A stretch of 16,773 bases of DNA from an uncultured Collinsella sp. GTDB taxonomy: Bacteria > Actinomycetota > Coriobacteriia > Coriobacteriales > Coriobacteriaceae. The stretch is taken from contig CAUGKA010000026.1 in assembly GCA_959599615.1 (NCBI GenBank), positions 1 to 16,773 of the forward strand. The letters are read 5' to 3'. This document shows, piece after piece, positions 7,812 through 13,725 of this stretch (position 1 is the first letter of the stretch; every line of letters starts with the position of its first letter). Made by a program: the position numbers and the translations under genes. The notes below the pieces were generated by a model. That model was not told the DNA's origin, did not search any database, and saw nothing but the letters and a program-made list of their open reading frames with translations.

Positions 7812-9230
7812 ATGGCTGATTCCCAGACTGCAACCTCCGCGCCCGAGTTTAAGAGCGCCCACTTTATCGGTATCGGCGGCGCCGGCATGAGCGGCATCGC
7901 CCTCGTTCTGCACGAGCGCGGTTATGCCGTTACCGGCTCCGACCTTAAGACGTCACGTTATATCCGCCAGCTTACCCGCGCGGGTGTGAAGGTACATGTG
8001 GGCCATGAGGCCGCCACGATCGACGAGGTCAAGCCCGACGTGGTTGTTGTCTCCACCGCTATTCCGGAGTCCAACCCTGAACTCGTGCGCGCTCGCGAGC
8101 TTGGTATTCCCGTGTGGCCCCGTGCCAAGATGCTCTCTGCCTTGGGCCACGGCTACACTACCGTCGCTGTTGCCGGCACGCACGGCAAGACCACCACGTC
8201 TTCGATGTGCGCCACCATGCTCGACCGCATGGGTCTGGATCCGAGCTTCCTGATCGGTGGCATCGTTGAGGGCTATGACACGAACGGCAAGAACGGCTCG
8301 GGCGACTACTTTGTCGCCGAGGCCGACGAGTCCGACAGCTCCTTCCTGTTCCTGAACCCCAACGTGGTCATTGTGACCAACGTCGAGGCCGACCACCTCG
8401 ATCACTACTCGGGTATCGAGGAGATCGAAGCGACTTTCGCCAAATTCATGAGCCTGGTGGGCGAGGACGGCACCGTCATCGTCTGCGGTGAGGACCCGCA
8501 TCTGGTCGAGCTCGCCAAGTCGACGGGCCGTCACGTGCTTTCCTACGGCTTTGCCGAGAGCAACGACATCGTCTGCATGCACCCGGATGTCAAGGGCATC
8601 CAGAGCGACTTTATCGTTCGCTTTGAGGACGGCACTGAGCATGCTGTGGAGATTAAGAGCAATCCCGGTCGCCACAACATGCTCAACGCCACGGCGGTGC
8701 TCACCGTCGCCCATGTCCTGGGCCTTGACATCGACGCCGCCGCCAAGGCGCTCTCGAGCTTTGAGGGCGTCCGCCGTCGCTTTACCCACGTGGGCGATAT
8801 CGATGGCATCACCGTGGTCGATGATTACGGCCATCACCCCACCGAGATCAAGGCGACGCTTGCTGCCGCTTCGTCGCTGGGCTACAAGCATGTCGACGTC
8901 GTGTTCCAGCCGCACCGCTATTCGCGCCTGCAGGCCCTGTGCGACGACTTTGCCGATGCATTTGCCAATGCCGATAAACTGCTGCTGATTGATGTGTTCT
9001 CGGCTGGCGAGATGCCCATTCCGGGTGTCACCTCTAAGATGCTCGCCGATACCGTGCGCGCCAAGCATCCTGGCAAGGAGGTCGTGTACTGTTCCAGCCG
9101 TCTTGAGCTCAATCAGGAGCTCGAGCAGATGGTGGGCGAGGGCGATCTGCTGCTCACTATGGGTGCCGGTGACGTTACGACCGTCGGCCCCGAGTTCATT
9201 GAGTATCTGACTGCCAAGAAAGACGCTTAA
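7812..9230 (+). CDS. murC: UDP-MurNAc:L-alanine ligase MurC
   Basis: MurC attaches L-Ala to UDP-MurNAc, the first amino-acid step of the stem peptide. The 472 residues carry the N-terminal FIGIGGAGMSGIA (18-30), the P-loop AGTHGKTTT (121-129), AEADESDSSFL (169-179), TNVEADHLDHY (189-199), VVDDYGHHPTEI (335-346) and FQPHRYSR (365-372). The GIGGAGMSG, DESDSSF and DDYGHHP signatures are specific to MurC (and the related Mpl). The dcw location and normal length favour MurC. I chose ATG 7812 over the in-frame GTG at 7785, because the only ribosome binding site (AAGGAG at 7795-7800) falls between them. The murC stop is 5 nt before murB. Confidence 0.97.
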   Translation: MADSQTATSAPEFKSAHFIGIGGAGMSGIALVLHERGYAVTGSDLKTSRYIRQLTRAGVKVHVGHEAATIDEVKPDVVVVSTAIPESNPELVRARELGIPVWPRAKMLSALGHGYTTVAVAGTHGKTTTSSMCATMLDRMGLDPSFLIGGIVEGYDTNGKNGSGDYFVAEADESDSSFLFLNPNVVIVTNVEADHLDHYSGIEEIEATFAKFMSLVGEDGTVIVCGEDPHLVELAKSTGRHVLSYGFAESNDIVCMHPDVKGIQSDFIVRFEDGTEHAVEIKSNPGRHNMLNATAVLTVAHVLGLDIDAAAKALSSFEGVRRRFTHVGDIDGITVVDDYGHHPTEIKATLAAASSLGYKHVDVVFQPHRYSRLQALCDDFADAFANADKLLLIDVFSAGEMPIPGVTSKMLADTVRAKHPGKEVVYCSSRLELNQELEQMVGEGDLLLTMGAGDVTTVGPEFIEYLTAKKDA

Positions 9231-9235
9231 GTCTA

Positions 9236-10147
9236 ATGGGTCTGTTTAACGCCGTCATGGCGCTCTCGGGCATGATCGACACGGATGTGATCGAGGACGA
9301 GCGCCTTGCGCGTCATACGAGCTATCGTATCGGCGGCAAGGCCGACCTCTTTGTGACGTGCCATAGCTATCATGCCCTCCGCCGCGCCGTGGCGGTGCTC
9401 GATCGCGAGCAGGTGCCGTGGGTCATCATCGGCAAGGGCTCCAATCTGCTGGTTGCCGATGGCGGTTATCGCGGTGCCGTCATTTCGCTCGGACGTGAGT
9501 TTCAGCGCACGGTTGTTGCCGATGACGGTTGTACGCTGACGGTCGGTGCGGGCGTGATGTTCGCGCGCCTGGTCAACGATGCCCTGTCGCGTAGCCTCTC
9601 GGGCCTTGAGTTTGCCGTTGGCATCCCTGGTTCGGTCGGCGGTGCGATATCTATGAATGCCGGCACACGGACCGAGTGGATTGGCTCGCTGGTTGAGGAT
9701 GTCGTAACGTTTGACCCGGCATCCGGTATCAAGCATTATGCGGGGTCCGAGATCACTTGGGGCTACCGCGAATGTAGCCTTCCCCGCAATGAGATCATCC
9801 TCGAGTGCGTGCTCAAGCTTAAACCGGCGCCCAAGGCCGACATTCGCGAGCGCATGGAGCGGTACCTGACGAGGCGCAAGCGTACGCAGCCCATGGGTCG
9901 CGCATCCTGCGGGTCGGTCTTTCGCAACCCGCCCGATGCGAGTGTGGGCAAGCTTATCGAGGATTGTGGATTAAAGGGTTTTTCAATTGGCGGCGCGGAA
10001 GTTTCGCCCGTTCACGCTAATTTTATCGTTAATAACGGAACTGCCTCGGCCGATGACGTTGCCGCGGTTATCAGACATGTGCACGGAAAGGTGAGGGAGG
10101 CGTATGGCATCGAGCTCAGACCGGAAGTTAAATTCCTCGGCTTCTAG
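9236..10147 (+). CDS. murB: UDP-N-acetylenolpyruvoylglucosamine reductase MurB
   Basis: MurB is the FAD- and NADPH-dependent enzyme that reduces UDP-GlcNAc-enolpyruvate to UDP-MurNAc. The 303 residues show HTSYRIGGKADLF (27-39), the FAD-binding GKGSNLLVADGG (66-77), GIPGSVGGAISMNAG (129-143), ASCGSVFRNP (223-232) with the conserved Ser227 as likely proton donor, KLIEDCGLKG (239-248) and the C-terminal Glu297 in LRPEVKFLG. The length and arrangement fit the shorter Gram-positive type. ATG 9236 lies 5 nt after the murC stop without a clear Shine-Dalgarno sequence. An in-frame ATG at 9257 is a weaker alternative. The last 44 nt overlap the start of ftsQ. Confidence 0.96.
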   Translation: MGLFNAVMALSGMIDTDVIEDERLARHTSYRIGGKADLFVTCHSYHALRRAVAVLDREQVPWVIIGKGSNLLVADGGYRGAVISLGREFQRTVVADDGCTLTVGAGVMFARLVNDALSRSLSGLEFAVGIPGSVGGAISMNAGTRTEWIGSLVEDVVTFDPASGIKHYAGSEITWGYRECSLPRNEIILECVLKLKPAPKADIRERMERYLTRRKRTQPMGRASCGSVFRNPPDASVGKLIEDCGLKGFSIGGAEVSPVHANFIVNNGTASADDVAAVIRHVHGKVREAYGIELRPEVKFLGF

Positions 10148-11360
10148 AGCATCGAAACCCACCTTCCGCCGCGCCGGAGGGCGTTCCGGCGCGCCTGCCA
10201 AACCTCAACGCAGTACCGTCGCGCACTCTAGGTCTGTCGGGCATGCTCGACAGACCAGTCGTCCGGTCGTCGGCTCGCAGCTCGGTAATCGTCCGGCCGC
10301 AAAAAAGTCCTCGCGTCCCTCGGTGACGTCAAAGCCTGTTATGGGCGCCAAGCCTGCCCGTCCCATGGCAACTCCTAAGCCCTCGACGGGAACTAAAGCG
10401 CCGCGTCCGGGTCGCACGCTGGGCGCATCGAAACCGCGCTCGCTGACATCGGTGCCGGCTACCGCCAAGAAGCCTTCGAGTAAAAAAGGTGTCAACCCGT
10501 TGTCTTCACTTGGGGCGATGGCAAATAAAACATCAGACGCCGCTTCAGTCGTTGCAGGCAAAGGCAAAATCGTGGGCGGCGTTCTGGCCGTCTTGGCCGT
10601 GCTCGTCGTCGTTGCCATCGTGGTGATCAACTCTGGATTGTTTACCGCCACTGATATTCAGATTCAAGGCAGCGAGCATGTGACGAAGCACGATGCTATC
10701 CAGCTGATCGATTTGCCCGAGGGAACGTCGCTTTTTAATGTCGATCCCGACCAGATTACCGAGGACCTCAAGCAGAACCCGTGGGTCTCGGGCGTGGATG
10801 TCCAGCGTCAGTTCCCGCATACGCTCATCATCACGCCGATGGAGCGCAAGGTCATCGCCATTGCGTATATCAGCTCCGACGACCTTGCCTGGGCCATCGG
10901 GGATGATGACACCTGGATCGCCCCGCTGTCGACGTCGGTCGAAGTGGACGACCAGGGCAACGTCATCACGACAGGGCAGGGCTCAAATACCCTGACCGGA
11001 ATCGATGCCGCGCTGGCGCTCGCTAAGCATTATGGCGCGGTGTTGTTGACTGATGTCTCGGCGGATGTCGCTCCGGTTTCCGGTCAGGCGGTGAACTCCA
11101 AAGCCGTTAAGGCCGGCCTGGATTATGTGCGTGGTTTTTCGAGCGAGTTCTTGGGACAAGTCAAGGATATTTCCACGCCTTCGGTCGAAGCCATCTCGGC
11201 AAACCTCAATAACGGCATTGAGGTGTCGCTGGGCGATTCGGACGATATCGCCAAGAAGGAACGCGTAGTCACCAAGTTGCTTTCGCAGGTAGAGGGCGTA
11301 ACGTATATCAATGTGCGCTCTCCGGGCAACTACACATTTAGGAATGCTCCGACCTCGTAG
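10104..11360 (+). CDS. ftsQ: Cell division protein FtsQ/DivIB with a long basic N-terminus
   Basis: FtsQ/DivIB is a single-pass membrane protein that scaffolds the divisome and helps control FtsW-FtsI. The 418 residues divide into a cytoplasmic low-complexity region rich in Lys, Arg, Pro, Ser and Ala (about 1-152), one membrane segment (about 157-176, a Val/Ala/Leu run), a POTRA domain (about 182-252, starting TATDIQIQGSEHVT and including LPEGTSLFNVDPDQI) and a beta/FtsQ-type C-terminal domain to about 400. The N-terminal region is much longer than in typical FtsQ and contains repeated Lys/Pro motifs around 72-112. ATG 10104 is supported by GAGGGAGG at about 10093-10100. This start lies inside murB in a different frame. 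The gene ends 199 nt before ftsZ. Confidence 0.9.
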   Translation: MASSSDRKLNSSASRASKPTFRRAGGRSGAPAKPQRSTVAHSRSVGHARQTSRPVVGSQLGNRPAAKKSSRPSVTSKPVMGAKPARPMATPKPSTGTKAPRPGRTLGASKPRSLTSVPATAKKPSSKKGVNPLSSLGAMANKTSDAASVVAGKGKIVGGVLAVLAVLVVVAIVVINSGLFTATDIQIQGSEHVTKHDAIQLIDLPEGTSLFNVDPDQITEDLKQNPWVSGVDVQRQFPHTLIITPMERKVIAIAYISSDDLAWAIGDDDTWIAPLSTSVEVDDQGNVITTGQGSNTLTGIDAALALAKHYGAVLLTDVSADVAPVSGQAVNSKAVKAGLDYVRGFSSEFLGQVKDISTPSVEAISANLNNGIEVSLGDSDDIAKKERVVTKLLSQVEGVTYINVRSPGNYTFRNAPTS

Positions 11361-11418
11361 CGCTGGTTGATGCTTTGTTGAGGGGCCATACCACGCCGTT
11401 TATCTGGTTTGTTTGGTT

Positions 11419-11447
11419 TTCACGGTCAATTATTTGACTGATACGTT
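11419..11447 (+). promoter_or_regulatory. Candidate ftsZ promoter (TTCACG, 17 nt, TG-A-TACGTT)
   Basis: The ftsQ-ftsZ gap (11361-11559) is AT-richer than its surroundings and is the longest gap in the cluster, consistent with a dedicated ftsZ promoter. TTCACG (11419-11424) and TACGTT (11442-11447) are 17 nt apart, and the -10 is preceded by a TG in extended position (11439-11440). Other weak candidates are TTGCAT at 11478-11483 with GTTAAT at 11501-11506 (17 nt). Two short palindromic elements lie downstream: AACCT-GA-AGGTT (11492-11503) and GGGTCGACCC (11515-11524). Which element is used cannot be decided from sequence alone. Confidence 0.3.
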
Positions 11448-11548
11448 CATAATGTGCAACCATAATACGGTTTACCTTTGCATTTACTTTCAACCTGAAG
11501 GTTAATGTGCGCAGGGGTCGACCCATGCTATGGCTATAACCTTTGTTC

Positions 11549-11553
11549 GGAGG
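11549..11553 (+). promoter_or_regulatory. Strong ribosome binding site GGAGG deciding the ftsZ start (ATG 11560)
   Basis: GGAGG is 6 nt upstream of ATG 11560, the best Shine-Dalgarno arrangement in the dcw part of the window, as expected for an abundant protein. The in-frame ATG at 11530 lacks a comparable site and would put this one inside the gene. The protein from 11560 begins MHETEINNYLAVIKVVGVGG, a normal FtsZ start. Confidence 0.8.
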
Positions 11554-11559
11554 ACCGAC

Positions 11560-12714
11560 ATGCACGAGACAGAGATCAACAACTACCTTGCCGTCATTAA
11601 GGTGGTCGGCGTCGGCGGCGGTGGTACCAACGCGGTCAATCGAATGATCGAAGAGGGCATCCGCGGCGTCGAGTTTGTTGCCATCAACACCGATGCTCAG
11701 GCACTCGCGATCTCTGATGCCGATATCAAGGTGCACATCGGCACCGACCTTACCCGCGGCCTGGGCGCCGGCGCCAACCCCGAGGTTGGCCGCAAGGCTG
11801 CCGATGAGTCCCGCGACGACATTGCCGAGGCGCTTGCTGGCGCCGACATGGTGTTCATCACCTGCGGCGAGGGCGGTGGCACCGGTACCGGCGCTGCTCC
11901 CATCGTTGCCGATATCGCGATGAACGAGGTCGGTGCACTGACCGTCGCCGTCGTGACCAAGCCCTTCACCTTCGAGGGCCGCAAGCGCAAGAAGAGCGCC
12001 GAGGAGGGCATTAAGACCCTCTCCGATTGCGTCGATACCATGATCGTCATCCCCAACGATAAGCTGCTCGACATCGCCGAGAAGAAGACTACCATGCTCG
12101 AGGCCTTCGCGATTGCCGATGGCGTTCTTTCCCAGGGCACCCAGGGCATCACCGACCTCATCACCGTCCCCGGTATCATCAACCTGGACTTCGCCGACGT
12201 TAAGACCATCATGAAGCAGGCCGGTACCGCCATGATGGGTATCGGTACCTCTTCTGGGGATACCCGTGCCGTCGACGCAGCCCAGCAGGCCATCTCCAGC
12301 CCGCTGCTCGAGAGCTCCATCGATGGTGCCACACGCGTGCTGCTCTCCATCGCCGGTTCCAAGGACCTGGGCATCCAGGAGATCAGCGACGCCGCCGACG
12401 TTGTCGCCAACGCCGTCGACCCCGAGGCCAACATCATCTTCGGTACCGTTGTCGACGAGTCCCTGGGCGATCAGGTGCGTATCACCGTCATCGCTACGGG
12501 CTTCTCCGACTCCAACGTCAACCGTCAGGATGAGCTCTTTGCCGCTCAGCAGTCTCAGAGCAAGGCCGCTGCTTCCGCTGAGCCGCAGCGCACCGCTCCG
12601 GCCACCAGCCCGGCTCAGGCCGCTCCGACCCGCAACGTCGGTGGCACCGAGCTTCCTAACTTCGGCAACGATCAGTTCGAGCTTCCCGACTTCCTGAAGC
12701 GCGGTAGCTTCTAA
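11560..12714 (+). CDS. ftsZ: Cell division GTPase FtsZ
   Basis: FtsZ is the tubulin-like GTPase that polymerises into the Z-ring and recruits the divisome. The 384 residues show the N-terminal nucleotide-binding VVGVGGGGTNAVNRM (15-29), the tubulin signature GGGTGTG (105-111), the T7 loop NLDFADV (208-214) that completes the GTPase site of the next subunit, a C-terminal domain to about 316, a variable linker (about 317-372, rich in Gln, Ala, Ser and Pro) and the conserved C-terminal peptide QFELPDFLKR (372-381). The tail is unusual in having a second, partial copy, TELPNF (363-368), ten residues upstream. No ftsA precedes it. An intrinsic terminator follows, so ftsZ closes the dcw transcription unit. 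Confidence 0.98.
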   Translation: MHETEINNYLAVIKVVGVGGGGTNAVNRMIEEGIRGVEFVAINTDAQALAISDADIKVHIGTDLTRGLGAGANPEVGRKAADESRDDIAEALAGADMVFITCGEGGGTGTGAAPIVADIAMNEVGALTVAVVTKPFTFEGRKRKKSAEEGIKTLSDCVDTMIVIPNDKLLDIAEKKTTMLEAFAIADGVLSQGTQGITDLITVPGIINLDFADVKTIMKQAGTAMMGIGTSSGDTRAVDAAQQAISSPLLESSIDGATRVLLSIAGSKDLGIQEISDAADVVANAVDPEANIIFGTVVDESLGDQVRITVIATGFSDSNVNRQDELFAAQQSQSKAAASAEPQRTAPATSPAQAAPTRNVGGTELPNFGNDQFELPDFLKRGSF

Positions 12715-12740
12715 GTCGTTCTTTGCATTGTTGTGCACAG

Positions 12741-12769
12741 GGGCGTGTCCGTATGGACGCGCCCTTTTT
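12741..12769 (+). terminator. Intrinsic terminator after ftsZ
   Basis: GGGCGTGTCC (12741-12750) pairs with GGACGCGCCC (12755-12764) as a 10-bp stem with one G-U pair and a GTAT loop, followed directly by TTTTT (12765-12769). It begins 26 nt after the ftsZ stop and separates the dcw cluster from the pgeF-pst unit. Confidence 0.93.
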
Positions 12770-12801
12770 ATTTCGACTTTGTAAACTAGAACCTCCAATC
12801 T

Positions 12802-12819
12802 CTTTACGTTCCCTTTACG
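12802..12819 (+). promoter_or_regulatory. Candidate PHO box: direct repeat CTTTACG-TTCC-CTTTACG
   Basis: Two identical 7-nt units (12802-12808 and 12813-12819) are separated by 4 nt, giving an 11-nt period. This is the geometry of binding sites for PhoB/PhoP-type response regulators, which bind 7-nt direct repeats spaced by 4-5 nt. The site lies 106 nt before pgeF, the first gene of the unit containing pstSCAB, and just after the ftsZ terminator. Possible -10 elements downstream are TATCCT (12840-12845) and TATAAA (12867-12872). The sequence of the unit is not a standard E. coli or Bacillus consensus, so the call rests on geometry and gene context. The shared CTTTACG also resembles a weak -35 (TTTACG). 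Confidence 0.45.
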
Positions 12820-12859
12820 ATTGCCTCCAGCGCAGCAGGTATCCTTTTAGAGAAGTATG

Positions 12860-12896
12860 ACAGCCGTATAAACGCGGGCTGTAGCGGCGATGCCGC
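12860..12896 (+). other. Two adjacent small hairpins in the pgeF leader
   Basis: ACAGCC (12860-12865) can pair with GGCTGT (12877-12882) around an 11-nt loop. GCGGC (12884-12888) pairs with GCCGC (12892-12896) around a GAT loop, one base later. No T-run follows, so they are not a terminator. They end 14 nt before the pgeF ribosome binding site. I do not recognise a known riboswitch class. They could be a leader structure, an operator, or chance in GC-rich DNA. Confidence 0.35.
12867..12872 (+). promoter_or_regulatory. Possible -10 element (TATAAA) for pgeF-pst
   Basis: TATAAA matches the -10 consensus at five of six positions, 52 nt before the pgeF ATG. The best -35 at proper spacing (CTTTTA, 12844-12849) is poor, as is common for activator-dependent promoters. 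The alternative -10, TATCCT at 12840-12845, is closer to the PHO-box-like repeat. If TATAAA were used, the first hairpin at 12860-12882 would be mostly outside the transcript. If TATCCT were used, both leader hairpins would be transcribed. Confidence 0.3.
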
Positions 12897-12910
12897 GGTA
12901 CTTGTGTTAT

Positions 12911-12917
12911 TAGGAGG
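12911..12917 (+). promoter_or_regulatory. Ribosome binding site TAGGAGG deciding the pgeF start (ATG 12925)
   Basis: TAGGAGG is nearly a full anti-Shine-Dalgarno match, 7 nt from ATG 12925. The in-frame GTG at 12904 would place the site inside the gene, so ATG 12925 is preferred. Confidence 0.8.
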
Positions 12918-12924
12918 CTTTAGT

Positions 12925-13725
12925 ATGGCAGCACGTGCGGACAACGTTTCGCGTGTCGACCATGATGGAGTTACGTTGGTGGAAGGCGCGACATCCGATG
13001 TTCGCTTTGCCTTCACCGAGCGCGCCGGTGGTGTTTCCGAAGATGCGTACTCCTCACTCAACTTGGGCTCGCATGTTGGCGATGACCCCTTTGCTGTTCA
13101 AGAAAATCGTCGTCGCGCGCTCGAGGCTATGGGTGCCGCCGAGTGCGAGCACAACCTGCTCGTTCCCAATCAGGTCCATGGTGACCATATCGTTGCGGTG
13201 ACCTCGAACGGCGCCGATGACCTTGAGGACGTCCGCGAGCAGATTGCCGAGGGCTGCGATGCCATCGTCTGTACGGCGCATAACGTGCCCGTGCTGCTCT
13301 GCTTTGCCGACTGCGTTCCCGTGGTGCTGGTGGCCCTTGGCGGATTTGCCGTGGTGCACTCCGGTTGGAAGGGTACGATTGCACGTATTTCCGCCAAGGC
13401 GTGCCAGGCGCTTTGCGATGCTGCCGGCTGCGATGCGAGCGACGTTTCCGCCTATATCGGCCCCCATATCTTGGGTGACGAATATGAAGTATCCCAGGAG
13501 CTCATGGATCGCTTTGCCGCCGAGTTCTCGTGCATCGATGCGAGTACCTCTCGCATGCTCGATCTTTCCGCTGCCATTCGCGAGGCGCTGGTAGATGTCG
13601 GTGTCGACGCGGATAATATCGTGGATACCCAGCTTTCGACCGTGCGTCAGAACGACCGCTTTTATTCCTACCGTAACGAGGACGGCACCTGTGGGCGCCA
13701 TGCTGCAATCGGCGTGATGCTATGA
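12925..13725 (+). CDS. pgeF: Peptidoglycan editing factor PgeF (YfiH/YlmD, laccase-domain family)
   Basis: Proteins of this family (E. coli YfiH) are cytoplasmic metalloenzymes. E. coli PgeF removes wrongly inserted L-Ser from UDP-MurNAc-peptide precursors, correcting MurC errors. Members have also been described as purine nucleoside phosphorylases and polyphenol oxidases. The 266 residues show FTERAGGVSEDAYSSLNLG (30-48), HVGDDPFAVQENR (50-62), NQVHG with His85, CFADCVPVVL with Cys130, and VVHSGWKG with His145. This His-Cys-His set is the metal site, and YIGPHI (177-182) follows. Its kin ylmD sits next to ftsZ in many Gram-positives. Here it is cut off from ftsZ by a terminator, and its stop overlaps the pstS start by ATGA, making it the first gene of the phosphate operon. 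ylmE and sepF do not follow. Confidence 0.92.
   Translation: MAARADNVSRVDHDGVTLVEGATSDVRFAFTERAGGVSEDAYSSLNLGSHVGDDPFAVQENRRRALEAMGAAECEHNLLVPNQVHGDHIVAVTSNGADDLEDVREQIAEGCDAIVCTAHNVPVLLCFADCVPVVLVALGGFAVVHSGWKGTIARISAKACQALCDAAGCDASDVSAYIGPHILGDEYEVSQELMDRFAAEFSCIDASTSRMLDLSAAIREALVDVGVDADNIVDTQLSTVRQNDRFYSYRNEDGTCGRHAAIGVML

Noticed and set aside
7953..9068. 371-codon minus-strand frame opposite murC (and a similar one at 1093-2217 opposite murF)
   Set aside because: Antisense shadows of strongly biased codons in well-recognised genes, with no plausible function or start signals.
9960..10040. Possible internal promoter for ftsQ in an AT-richer patch of murB
   Set aside because: The patch is visibly AT-richer, but no pair of -35 and -10 hexamers at good spacing was found, and it codes conserved MurB residues.
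11434..11466. TTGACT and CATAAT as an ftsZ promoter
   Set aside because: Both hexamers match consensus at five of six positions, but the spacer is 21 nt, outside the usual 16-18. It is conceivable only with a MerR-type activator, for which there is no evidence here.
11338..12798. 486-codon open frame on the minus strand opposite ftsZ
   Set aside because: It fully mirrors ftsZ, its product resembles no protein I know, and its composition is that of an antisense shadow. The ftsZ terminator and ribosome binding site support only the + strand.
12765..12924. Known riboswitch or attenuator ahead of pgeF
   Set aside because: The hairpins are short, no T-run follows, and no conserved riboswitch core could be recognised by eye.
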